64,000 nucleotides of DNA from Candidatus Zixiibacteriota bacterium (GTDB taxonomy: Bacteria > Zixibacteria > MSB-5A5 > GN15 > FEB-12): the NCBI GenBank assembly GCA_034003725.1, contig JAVEYB010000002.1, forward strand, positions 329,392-393,391. Direction: 5' to 3'. The notes below the pieces were generated by a model. That model was not told the DNA's origin and made no database searches. It saw nothing but the letters and a program-made list of their open reading frames with translations. This document shows positions 28,539 through 37,284 of the stretch, piece after piece. The position numbers were made by a program, and so were the translations under genes. Each line of letters opens with the position of its first letter. Position 1 is the first letter of the stretch.

Positions 28539-29423
28539 TCAAAACGTAGCCGTGGATATCCCGTTCTGACGATCGTTGGACTCCTGCTCTTCCCAGAAGT
28601 ACTTGATGTACTTCCAGGCCTCTTCGGCCTTATCACAATAAACGAACAACTTGAGATCTTCCTCGTCGATTGTCCCCTGCTCCACGAGATAATTCATATT
28701 GATCAGGCCGCGCCAGTACTTCTCGCTGAACAGCACGATCGGCAACGGACGCACCTTTTTCGTCTGGACCAGCGTCAGAGCCTCAAACAACTCATCGAGG
28801 GTACCAAACCCTCCCGGAAACGCCACCAGCGCCTTTGCCCGGAGCATGAAGTGCATCTTGCGAATCGCAAAGTAATGGAATTGAAGACACAACTCAGGAG
28901 TAATGTACGCGTTCGGTTCCTGTTCCAGCGGCAGCGTGATATTGAGCCCGATCGATTTCGCGCTGACATCATGCGCGCCCCGGTTGGCCGCCTCCATGAT
29001 GCCCGGTCCGCCCCCCGTCACGATAACGAACTCACGGCCGTTGTGATTTTGTCCCTCGGTCGACACGATCTGGCCGAACCGCCGTGCTTCATCATAATAG
29101 GGCGACTTCGCGAGTATCGATTTCGCGATCCGCAATTGCTTTTTCAACTCTCGGTCGCCGGGCGTCTTCTGCAGTTTCCCGGCGATCGCCGCCACCCGGC
29201 GAGCGGCCTTCCGTTCCTCCTGGATGCGTGTACCGCCGAACACCACAATGGTCGAATAAATCTTGTGATGTCGAAAGGTATACTCCGGTTTCATCAACTC
29301 GGTCTGGAGCCGAATCGGTCGGGCGTAACTATGATCGAGAAAGTCAGGGTCTCGATAGGCAATTCGGTACGCTTGTGACCGCTTCAGGCGTGCGGTCATT
29401 TTGGCGAGTTCTTTCTTGTTCAT
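28539..29423 (-). CDS. LOG-family protein (Rossmann-fold nucleotide-binding)
   Basis: 294 aa. The LOG/TIGR00730 signature is clear: FVIVTGGGPGIMEAANRGA and PGGFGTLDELFEALTLVQTKK. Such proteins hydrolyse nucleoside 5'-monophosphates (cytokinin riboside phosphoribohydrolase activity in studied members) and are often misnamed lysine decarboxylases. It carries an N-terminal extension of about 60 residues before the Rossmann core. It starts 38 nt downstream of the phosphofructokinase stop on the same strand, so the two are probably co-transcribed. There is no clear Shine-Dalgarno; a CG/AT palindrome sits just upstream of the start. Confidence 0.85.
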   Translation of the reverse strand: MNKKELAKMTARLKRSQAYRIAYRDPDFLDHSYARPIRLQTELMKPEYTFRHHKIYSTIVVFGGTRIQEERKAARRVAAIAGKLQKTPGDRELKKQLRIAKSILAKSPYYDEARRFGQIVSTEGQNHNGREFVIVTGGGPGIMEAANRGAHDVSAKSIGLNITLPLEQEPNAYITPELCLQFHYFAIRKMHFMLRAKALVAFPGGFGTLDELFEALTLVQTKKVRPLPIVLFSEKYWRGLINMNYLVEQGTIDEEDLKLFVYCDKAEEAWKYIKYFWEEQESNDRQNGISTATF

Positions 29424-29429
29424 ATATTC

Positions 29430-29444
29430 CGCGATATCGCGATA
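29430..29444. promoter_or_regulatory. overlapping palindromes before the LOG start
   Basis: CGCGATATCGCG (29430-29441) and TATCGCGATA (29435-29444) are both perfect palindromes, placed 7 nt before the LOG-family ATG on the minus strand. The RNA could fold over the initiation region, or a dimeric protein could bind. The pattern is seen; the function is inference. Confidence 0.3.
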
Positions 29445-29461
29445 ACAGACGCCCGGGCCGT

Positions 29462-30640
29462 TCAGCCGGCCCCGGTGGTCCGATGCTCCTTTTTAGTGTT
29501 TTTGCCGCCATACGAGGCGACATATTCGTTCAGGTCGACGCCGTCCGGCACGCCCAGACTCAGGCCGATCGAACGGGCCGCCCTGACCCAGTCGTGGTCG
29601 GGAGTGACGATTCGAGTCTTGCCGGCAACCTCGGAGATCGCCACCGATGACATTTTGCCGTCGCGCAGCGCAACCATCCGCCCGACTTCGCCTCGATCGA
29701 CCATACGAACCGCTTCGACCCCGAAACCCGTCGCAAGCATGCGGTCGCGGGCGGTCGGTGATCCCCCTCGCAGCAGGTGGCCCAGAATCGTGACGCGGGA
29801 CTCTACTTCGATCAGACCTTCGATCTGGGACGCGATTCGATTCGATACGCCGCCGAGACGAATCGCGTCCGGCGAGTTCTCGACCGTCCTGCTGACGGTC
29901 ATCGAGCCTCCGACCGGTTTGGCCCCCTCGCCGACAACGACAATCGAGAACTTCTTTCCGCGCGAATTCCGGAGCCTGATATGATCACACACGGCTGCGA
30001 TGTCATACGGAAATTCCGGAATCAAAATGATGTCGCCGCCGCCGGCCAGTCCTGAACCTAACGCCAACCAGCCCGCGTACCGGCCCATCACCTCGATTAT
30101 CATCACCCGGTGGTGCGACTGCGCCGTCGTGTGGATGCGGTCAATGGCATCGGTGGCCGTCTGAAGCGCCGTATCAAAACCGAACGTGACCTCGGTTCCT
30201 TCCAGGTCGTTGTCGATGGTCTTCGGAACACCGACGATGGGAATGCCCAGATCCATCAATCCTGCGGAGGCCGCCATCGTGCCGTCGCCTCCGATGGCGA
30301 TCAGGGCGCTCAGCCCGAGTGCGTCGAAGTTTCTCACGCATTGACTGCTGCGGTCGAGATACACGTATTCCTCGCCCTGCAGCACGGGGTATCTGAACGG
30401 GTCTGCCCGGTTTGACGTGCCGAGGATCGTCCCCCCACGCGTCAGAATACCGGACACATCTTCGTCATCGAGATTATCATAGCGGTTCTGCACGAGCCCC
30501 TCGTACCCGTCGAAGAACCCCACCACTTCCATCCCGCATTCGTTGTTGGCAGTCTTCGCTACCGCCCGAATGACGGCATTTAATCCGGGGCAGTCGCCGC
30601 CGCCGGTCAATACACCGATACGCTTTTTTTGTTTTCCCAT
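29462..30640 (-). CDS. 6-phosphofructokinase (group III type, probably ATP-dependent)
   Basis: 392 aa. Catalyses phosphorylation of fructose 6-phosphate, the committing step of glycolysis. Motifs: GVLTGGGDCPGLNAVIR (9-25), GGDGT (117-121), PKTIDND (139-145), and MGRYAGW. In the PFK superfamily Gly in GGDGT favours ATP, while Lys in PKTIDND is shared with PPi enzymes. The G/K combination is that of the mixed-substrate group III, including the ATP-using actinobacterial enzymes. Phosphate donor is therefore likely ATP but not certain. Divergent from the glucan phosphorylase gene across about 230 nt, fitting joint use of stored glucan. Confidence 0.9.
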   Translation of the reverse strand: MGKQKKRIGVLTGGGDCPGLNAVIRAVAKTANNECGMEVVGFFDGYEGLVQNRYDNLDDEDVSGILTRGGTILGTSNRADPFRYPVLQGEEYVYLDRSSQCVRNFDALGLSALIAIGGDGTMAASAGLMDLGIPIVGVPKTIDNDLEGTEVTFGFDTALQTATDAIDRIHTTAQSHHRVMIIEVMGRYAGWLALGSGLAGGGDIILIPEFPYDIAAVCDHIRLRNSRGKKFSIVVVGEGAKPVGGSMTVSRTVENSPDAIRLGGVSNRIASQIEGLIEVESRVTILGHLLRGGSPTARDRMLATGFGVEAVRMVDRGEVGRMVALRDGKMSSVAISEVAGKTRIVTPDHDWVRAARSIGLSLGVPDGVDLNEYVASYGGKNTKKEHRTTGAG

Positions 30641-30871
30641 AGTCCCGAACTTACTACATTCAAAGTGGCAGCAAAAGGATAAATCGGTTGGGCACGCCCC
30701 TGCGTACCGTTACATCCATATCGGCAAAGTGCCCCAAAGGTTGATCGGCGCCGCATCGACAACGGGTCCTGAAAGGCTGTCGCGTATAAACTTACGCACG
30801 ATCCTGCCGATATATCCAGGGTATGCCCGTGTAGACGACGGATTGCTCTACATTACGAAACAGGATGCTCC

Positions 30872-33433
30872 ATGCGCGTTAAACAACTGCTCGTGCTCCC
30901 CCGCCTCCCCGAGCGTATCACCAAGCTCCAGGAACTGGCCAACAACCTGTGGTATTCCTGGAACTGGGATCTGGTCAAGCTCTTTATCCGGCTGGATTCC
31001 GATATGTGGGAACGAACGTATCAGAACCCGGTCGAAATGTTGACGCGCTTGCCGCAGCACGTGCTGCAGCGCGCCGCAGACGATGAGGCGTTTGTAGTCA
31101 CGCTCGACCGTGTCTACGAAAAATACCAGAATTATCTCCGACTCAAAAAGTGGTTCGGCTACAAGTACGGCGGTTATAAGAACTGCCCCATCGCCTACTT
31201 TTCGCTGGAATACGGTCTCGATACCGGTCTACCCGTCTATTCCGGCGGCCTGGGAGTGCTGTCGGGAGACACGCTGAAAACGGCGTCGGATTTGGGGCTG
31301 CCGATGGTAGCCACGGGCCTGCTGTACCGGTACGGCTACTTCCGTCAAACGCTGTCAAAGGACGGCTGGCAGCAGGAACGCTACGAAGAAAACGACTGGT
31401 ACCACATGCCCGTCGCCCTGGTCAAGGACGATCAGGACCGACCGCTGCGGGTGCTGATTCAGCTGGAAGACGTCCCGGTACAGATCCAGATATGGAAAGT
31501 CATGGTCGGTGAGATTCCGCTGTACCTGCTCGATACCAACATCCCCGAGAATTCTTCCAAGGCGCGCGAGATCACGTCGGTGCTCTACGGTGGCGACAAA
31601 AACATGCGCATTCGCCAGGAAATCGTCCTCGGCATTGGCGGCGTCAAGGCCCTGAATGCGCTCGGCATCAAACCCATGATCTATCACTCGAACGAAGGAC
31701 ACTCGTGGTTTCTGACGCTCGAGAGACTTCACAATCTGATGCAGCAGGAAGGCCTGTCTTTCCGGGAAGCCGCCGAGTACGTCTGGTCGACCACGGTATT
31801 CACCACGCACACTCCAGTGCCGGCCGGCAACGAGCAATTTGACCCCATCCTCGTCCATCGATACCTGGGCCGCATTGTCGAACAGCTCGGTATCAGCTGG
31901 CAGGACTTCCTGGCGATGGGCCGAGTTAACCCCGAAGACGAACGTGAAGCGTTCGGGATGACGGTTGCCGCCCTCAAGTTTTCGGCGTTTTGCAACGGCG
32001 TCTCCGAACTGCACGGCACGGTCTCGCGCGACATGTGGCACAACATCTGGCCGAACCTCCCCAGGGAAGAGATCCCGATCAAGTCGATTACCAACGGCGT
32101 GCACTATCCGTCGTGGATTTCCCACGACATGAGCGATCTATACGAGTCGTACTTCGGACCGCAGTTCACCGAACGGCCCGGTTCGCCGGAGATATGGGAG
32201 AAGGTACATACGATCCCCGATGTCGAGCTGTGGCGCATACACAATCGTCGGCGCGAACGGCTCGTGTTTTTCGCACGCAAACGTCTCAATCAACAACTCA
32301 TTCGGCGCGGCGCCAGCCACCTCGAGATTCAAAAAGCGGAGCAGCTGTTGAACCCGGCGACGCTCACGATCGGGTTCGCGCGGCGCTTCAGTACCTATAA
32401 GCGCGGCAATCTGCTCTTCTATGATATCGAGCGTCTCGCCGCCATGCTCAATAATCATGACTTCCCGGTTCAAATCGTTATGTCCGGCAAGGCCCATCCT
32501 CTGGACACACCCGGCAAAGAAATCATCAAGGACATCATCCAGCACGCTACCGACGAGCGTTTCCGTAACAAAATCGTCTTCCTTGAGGACTACGATATAA
32601 ACGTCGGCCGGTACCTTGTGCAAGGCGCCGACGTGTGGCTGAATAACCCCCGCCGCCCGCAGGAGGCCTCGGGAACGTCCGGAATGAAGGCCGCACTCAA
32701 CGGCGTGCTGAATGTCTCGGTGCTCGACGGCTGGTGGGACGAAGGATTCAGCGACGATGTCGGGTTCAAAATCGGAAACGGGGAGGACTATGAGTCGGTC
32801 GAGACTCAGGATCGTATGGACGCTGAGTCAATGTACAACGTTTTCGAGCGCGAGGTGATTCCGCTGTTCTACGACCGTGACGACAACGGGGTGCCGCGAG
32901 AATGGGTTGCCAAGATGAAGGGCTCGATTCACATGGCCGGGCAGCGATTCTCCGCGCATCGCATGCTGATGGACTATACGAATCACTTCTATGTGCCCGC
33001 GATCGACGCGGCACGACGGTTGAGCGACAACAAGTATGCCCTGTGCCGTGAAGTAACGGCCTGGGAAAGCCGAATCAGCCAGAGCTGGAACGACATACAC
33101 ATTTCCGATATCGAACTGCCCGAACTCGGCCCCACCGTGTACGTCGGCCAACGCATTCCTGTCAAAATGCACGTGCATCTTGGCGCCATCACACCCGATG
33201 ACGTCCGAGTCGAAATCGTCTCCGGACGAATAAACTCTCAGGATGAGCTGCAGAACTACGCGCCGACAGGCGCAGGTCTGGATGGCGCCTCGCCGTCCGG
33301 GGCCGGAACGTACGTGTATAAGGGCGAAGTCGAGTGTCTCGAGTCGGGCAGATTCGGGCTCACTGCTCGCGTCATCCCGAAAAATGAACATCTCGTGCAC
33401 ACCAGGAAGCCCAAACTGATAAGCTGGTGGTAA
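30872..33433 (+). CDS. glgP: alpha-glucan (glycogen) phosphorylase
   Basis: 853 aa, the GT35 short form (TIGR02094 type) with a DUF3417-like N-terminus (LPERITKLQELANNLWYSWNW). It releases glucose 1-phosphate from alpha-1,4-glucan using phosphate and pyridoxal phosphate. The PLP lysine is Lys606 in EASGTSGMKAALNG. Other signatures are FSLEYGLDTGLPVYSGGLGVLSGD, HSNEGHSWF and KSITNGVHYPSW. A C-terminal beta-rich extension of about 130 residues is typical of this subfamily. Start ATG 30872 has only a modest AGGA upstream. It ends at a strong shared terminator. Confidence 0.92.
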   Translation: MRVKQLLVLPRLPERITKLQELANNLWYSWNWDLVKLFIRLDSDMWERTYQNPVEMLTRLPQHVLQRAADDEAFVVTLDRVYEKYQNYLRLKKWFGYKYGGYKNCPIAYFSLEYGLDTGLPVYSGGLGVLSGDTLKTASDLGLPMVATGLLYRYGYFRQTLSKDGWQQERYEENDWYHMPVALVKDDQDRPLRVLIQLEDVPVQIQIWKVMVGEIPLYLLDTNIPENSSKAREITSVLYGGDKNMRIRQEIVLGIGGVKALNALGIKPMIYHSNEGHSWFLTLERLHNLMQQEGLSFREAAEYVWSTTVFTTHTPVPAGNEQFDPILVHRYLGRIVEQLGISWQDFLAMGRVNPEDEREAFGMTVAALKFSAFCNGVSELHGTVSRDMWHNIWPNLPREEIPIKSITNGVHYPSWISHDMSDLYESYFGPQFTERPGSPEIWEKVHTIPDVELWRIHNRRRERLVFFARKRLNQQLIRRGASHLEIQKAEQLLNPATLTIGFARRFSTYKRGNLLFYDIERLAAMLNNHDFPVQIVMSGKAHPLDTPGKEIIKDIIQHATDERFRNKIVFLEDYDINVGRYLVQGADVWLNNPRRPQEASGTSGMKAALNGVLNVSVLDGWWDEGFSDDVGFKIGNGEDYESVETQDRMDAESMYNVFEREVIPLFYDRDDNGVPREWVAKMKGSIHMAGQRFSAHRMLMDYTNHFYVPAIDAARRLSDNKYALCREVTAWESRISQSWNDIHISDIELPELGPTVYVGQRIPVKMHVHLGAITPDDVRVEIVSGRINSQDELQNYAPTGAGLDGASPSGAGTYVYKGEVECLESGRFGLTARVIPKNEHLVHTRKPKLISWW

Positions 33434-33457
33434 GCGTACGGACAGAGGAGAAACAGG

Positions 33458-33489
33458 AAACGGCAGGAGATTCTCTCCTGCCGTTTTCC
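33458..33489. terminator. bidirectional intrinsic terminator
   Basis: AAACGGCAGGAGA (33458-33470) and TCTCCTGCCGTTT (33474-33486) form a perfect 13-bp stem with a 3-nt loop. On the plus strand TTTTCC follows; on the minus strand TTTCCTGTTT follows. It serves the glucan phosphorylase and the convergent VWA gene. Confidence 0.85.
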
Positions 33490-33514
33490 GTTGGAGATCG
33501 CTCGCGTCACCGGG

Positions 33515-35470
33515 TTACCGCTTTGTATGGTAGTAGTTCAGGCCCCCGGCAGTCTGGATAAGGTCGAGCAGTTCGAAAGTCTGTTCGGACGGGTTTTCCT
33601 CGGCCAATACTGACGCGTACTCGTACAGTTCAGCATAACTGAGATCGCGAACATACCGCGTCTCTTTGAGTTTCTCCGCGAATTTGGCGGCGGTCAGCGC
33701 CAGACGAAGAGTCGGGGCGCACTCCTCACGACCAGCGCGATTGTCCAGGGTAATCGGCTGGTTCAACTCGGAAATCTCCCGACCGTCCGCATCCTTCCAG
33801 CGCAGCGCGAGCGTGCCGACAGCGCCCTTGCGGCCGCGTCCGTTCAGGACCAATTCGTACACCGCGGTGACTTCGTGACCCGCCCCGATCTCACCGCCGT
33901 CACGTTCGTTGTCGCGGAAGCGATTGTCCTCCACGGCCCGGTTTTCATAACCGAGCAGCCTGTAAGATCGAACGGCCCGATGATCGAACTGCATCTGGAT
34001 TTTGACGTCGCGCGCCAGTATTTCAACCGTGCTGACAAAATCCACAGCCATCAGCCGATAGGCCTCTTCCCGGTTGTTGATGTACGAGTACTTCCCGTTC
34101 CCCTGCTTGGCCAGCTTCTCGAGAAGAACGTCATTGTAGTTGCCCATTCCCACTCCGAACGAATGCAAAGATACGCCCTCCCGGGCCCGGTCCTGGATGG
34201 TCTCCATCAAATCCTCGGCGTGGGTAAGTCCGACATTGGCGACACCGTCGCTGCACAGAATGATCTGGTTGTTATGCCCGGAAACGAACTGGCGTTCTGC
34301 CATCGCATACCCCATGCGCAGACCCGCCTCGGCGTTGGTCGAACCTCCGGGGCGGAGGCTTTCAATGCGACTCAGGATCTCCCGCTTGTTCGATGCGTTC
34401 ACCGGCTCGAGTACTCGTCGCGCGCCGCTACCGTACGTGACGATACCGATCCGGTCGTTTCGACCAAGCTGATCGACAAGCTCACGCAGCGCATACTTCA
34501 CCAGCTCCAGCCTGTTGTCGTATCCCATTGAGCCGGAGACGTCGATGACAAACGTCAGGTTGAGCGGCTTACGCTCCCGGCGGTCGATCTCGCGGCCCTT
34601 GATGCCGATCGCGAGAATGGTCGTGGAATCATCGAAGGGCGATATCATGGTCGACGAGATCACCTGAAACTTGCTGTACGAAGGGGCCGGGTAGTCGTAG
34701 TCGAAGTGATTTACGAACTCCTCCACACGGATAGCGTCACGCGGCGGCTGATTCCCATCGTGCAGGTACTGCCTGGCCACGCCGTACGAGGCGTCATCGA
34801 CGTCGGCGGCGAAGGTTGACAACGGGTCACGGCGGGTTTCAACAAACCGGTTCGTGCCGTAGTTCTGGAAATTCATGTCGAACGGCGGCAGCCCGTAATA
34901 CTCGTCGTATTCGTACTCGTGAGGCGGAATGTACTTCGGCGGAGTCGGCACAGGCGTCACCGGCTTTGATCGCCGATCGACGCTCTTGCCCGATCCGGGT
35001 TCATTTGACCACTCCTCCGTCAGCCCCTGGCTGACTGCCGGGGCCTCTCGGCCGGAAATCGCATCCGCCATGCTGTCGAGCAGACCGATTGATTTCTTGA
35101 TTTCCTGACGGGCCACGACCTCCCCGGCCGGCGGGGCGATTCGTCGGGTCAATTGTATCGTGCAGCTCAATATCCGATCGCCCGTTACTTCCTGACCGCT
35201 TAGCATCATGGGCTCGAACTCTGAATGTGATACTTCAACCATGTATTGACCCGCCGGTACCTTCGAAAAGGTAAACTCGCCCCGGTCGTTCGAAACGACG
35301 GAATCACCGGGAGGGAATAAATAGACTACCGCGCCGGACACCGGACTTCCGGTGCTCCGGTCGATGACGTGGCCGGTAACGGTTCCGGCGCGCACGGCCG
35401 ACGACATGGCGACGGCCAGCAGAATTGCCAACAGGCAACCGGCGGCGATTTTGTAGCGTGGGCGGTTCAT
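33515..35470 (-). CDS. exported YfbK-like von Willebrand factor A protein
   Basis: 651 aa. Signal peptide about 1-28. A carboxypeptidase-regulatory-like Ig domain (VTGHVIDRSTGSPVSGAVVYL, about 29-115) and a low-complexity linker follow. The vWF_A_N-type region comes next (YGTNRFVETRRDPLSTFAADVDDASY), then the VWA domain with its MIDAS (DVSGSMG) and NIILCSDG-like strand. A DUF3520-type C-terminus carries EILARDVKIQMQFDHRAV and LSYAELYEYASVLAEENP. Such proteins probably bind ligands through a metal ion at the cell surface; E. coli YfbK is the known relative. Divergent from the M16 pair over a 290-nt region. GGAGG lies close upstream of the ATG on the minus strand. Confidence 0.85.
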   Translation of the reverse strand: MNRPRYKIAAGCLLAILLAVAMSSAVRAGTVTGHVIDRSTGSPVSGAVVYLFPPGDSVVSNDRGEFTFSKVPAGQYMVEVSHSEFEPMMLSGQEVTGDRILSCTIQLTRRIAPPAGEVVARQEIKKSIGLLDSMADAISGREAPAVSQGLTEEWSNEPGSGKSVDRRSKPVTPVPTPPKYIPPHEYEYDEYYGLPPFDMNFQNYGTNRFVETRRDPLSTFAADVDDASYGVARQYLHDGNQPPRDAIRVEEFVNHFDYDYPAPSYSKFQVISSTMISPFDDSTTILAIGIKGREIDRRERKPLNLTFVIDVSGSMGYDNRLELVKYALRELVDQLGRNDRIGIVTYGSGARRVLEPVNASNKREILSRIESLRPGGSTNAEAGLRMGYAMAERQFVSGHNNQIILCSDGVANVGLTHAEDLMETIQDRAREGVSLHSFGVGMGNYNDVLLEKLAKQGNGKYSYINNREEAYRLMAVDFVSTVEILARDVKIQMQFDHRAVRSYRLLGYENRAVEDNRFRDNERDGGEIGAGHEVTAVYELVLNGRGRKGAVGTLALRWKDADGREISELNQPITLDNRAGREECAPTLRLALTAAKFAEKLKETRYVRDLSYAELYEYASVLAEENPSEQTFELLDLIQTAGGLNYYHTKR

Positions 35471-35764
35471 GGCGACCTCCTTTAAGATTCAATGGGCCAG
35501 GCTTGCTTGCCTGTAGTACCAAATCGGGGTTCCGCCTCTTCCCGGATTTTTTCACAACCGCTGCCATCTTTCGTCGTATACATAATGGCCGATCTATCAT
35601 TGGTTTATCGTGCGATCGTAAAAAGCTGACGGCTGTGGCGGGGGCGATCCCGGGTTGGTCCATAATCTCCTATCCGATTATCTGCTTGACGCTTACGCCA
35701 ATGACTGGTTTATTCGCAGAAACTACATACCACCACTACACCAAGTAAAGGCATGGAGGAACTA
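35471..35764. promoter_or_regulatory. divergent intergenic region with promoter for the M16 pair
   Basis: About 290 nt between the VWA gene and the M16 genes. For the plus strand, TTGACG at 35686-35691 and TTTATT at 35709-35714 are spaced 17 nt and lie about 50 nt before the start. For the minus strand I see AT-rich sequence but no convincing hexamer pair. Confidence 0.4.
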
Positions 35765-37270
35765 ATGAAACGGAAAGCAATCGGGCTGTTGGTAGCCGCG
35801 TTTGCCCTTGCTCTGACGGCAGCGCCGTCGGCGACCGCGTTTGAGTTCACCGAGGTTGAAAACCAGGTGGTCGAACACACGCTTGACAACGGGTTGAAAA
35901 TCCTGATCGTGCCCCGCCACGAGGCGCCGGTCGCGTCTTTTGTCACATGGGCAAATGTCGGGTCGGCTGACGACCCCAAGGGCTACACGGGCCTCGCCCA
36001 CATGTTCGAGCATATGGCCTTCAAGGGAACCACAACCCTGGGGACCAGGGATATCAAGGCCGAAATGAAAGCTATTGCGGTCGAGGATTCTCTTTTCATG
36101 CTGTTACGCGCCGAGCGCAACAAAGGTCGTCTGGCCGATTCCACCCGGCTGGCCGAGCTGGAGGAGGCGTATAACGCTGCCCGCGAGGCGTCCTATGAAC
36201 TCGTAATTCCCAACGAATTCGGAAACGTGATTGACCGCGAAGGCGGGGTCGGGCTGAATGCCTTTACATCCAACGACCAAACCGCCTATTTCTTCAGCCT
36301 GCCTTCGAACAAAGTGGAACTGTGGATGGCGCTCGAATCAGAACGCTTCCTCAACCCGGTCCTTCGCGAAATGTACAAGGAACGCGACGTGGTCGCCGAA
36401 GAACGCCGGATGCGCACCGAGTCCAACCCCATCGGCAAGGCGATCGAGGAATTCCTGTGCCTGGCCTTCAAGGCTCACCCCTACGGTGTGCCGGGTGTCG
36501 GCCATATGAGCGACATCATGAATTACTCTCGCGTGGAAGCAAAGGCCTTCTTCGAAAAGTACTACGGGCCGTCCAACCTGACAGTCGCTGTCGTGGGCGA
36601 CGTGGTTCCCAACGATGTCATCAAACTTGCCGAGAAGTACTGGGGCCGTATCGCTTATCGCCCGGCCCCCGAACGCATCGCCACCGTAGAACCCGAGCAG
36701 ATCGGCGAGCGCCGAATGGTGATGGAAGACCCGGCGCAGCCGGTCTATTTGGCCGGATGGCACATCCCGGAGATCACGCACCCGGACCGCACAGCGGTTG
36801 ACATGCTCATGGAATATCTTGGTCAGGGTCGCACTTCCGTGCTGTATGAAACCATGGTCAAGGAGAAGAAAATCGCCATTCAGATCGGGGCGTTCTCCGG
36901 ATTTCCGGGCGACAAATACGCAACCATGTGCCTCATGTTCGCCATGCCCTCGCAGGGACATGACAATTTCGAATGCGAACAGGAAATTTTCGCGGCTGTC
37001 GAAAAGACCAAGTCAGAACTGGTGACCCCGGCAGATCTCGAGAAGATGCGCGCCCGCGCCAAATCGTCCTTCATCAACAGCATCGCCTCCAACAACGGCT
37101 TCGCAATGCAGTTGTGCCAGGCGCAGCAGTATTACGGCGACTGGCGTGAGATGTTCCGGCAACTCGACAAGATCAATGCCGTGACGGCTGAGGACATTCA
37201 GCGCGTCGCAAACCAGTACTTGACTGAAGAGAACCGGGTCGTGGTCATGATGAACACGGCCAAGAGCTGA
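35765..37270 (+). CDS. M16-family zinc peptidase, catalytic subunit
   Basis: About 501 aa from the preferred ATG at 35765, which has GGAGGA 4-9 nt upstream and begins a clean signal peptide (MKRKAIGLLVAAFALALTAA). An in-frame ATG at 35753 is possible. The inverted zinc motif HMFEH sits at residues 79-83, followed by NAFTSNDQTAYFFSLP, as in M16B peptidases. Expected to be a periplasmic clam-shell peptidase degrading short peptides, working with the non-catalytic partner encoded next. Its stop shares one base with an upstream start candidate of that partner. Confidence 0.9.
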   Translation: MKRKAIGLLVAAFALALTAAPSATAFEFTEVENQVVEHTLDNGLKILIVPRHEAPVASFVTWANVGSADDPKGYTGLAHMFEHMAFKGTTTLGTRDIKAEMKAIAVEDSLFMLLRAERNKGRLADSTRLAELEEAYNAAREASYELVIPNEFGNVIDREGGVGLNAFTSNDQTAYFFSLPSNKVELWMALESERFLNPVLREMYKERDVVAEERRMRTESNPIGKAIEEFLCLAFKAHPYGVPGVGHMSDIMNYSRVEAKAFFEKYYGPSNLTVAVVGDVVPNDVIKLAEKYWGRIAYRPAPERIATVEPEQIGERRMVMEDPAQPVYLAGWHIPEITHPDRTAVDMLMEYLGQGRTSVLYETMVKEKKIAIQIGAFSGFPGDKYATMCLMFAMPSQGHDNFECEQEIFAAVEKTKSELVTPADLEKMRARAKSSFINSIASNNGFAMQLCQAQQYYGDWREMFRQLDKINAVTAEDIQRVANQYLTEENRVVVMMNTAKS

Positions 37271-37284
37271 TGGGAGCCGTGATA

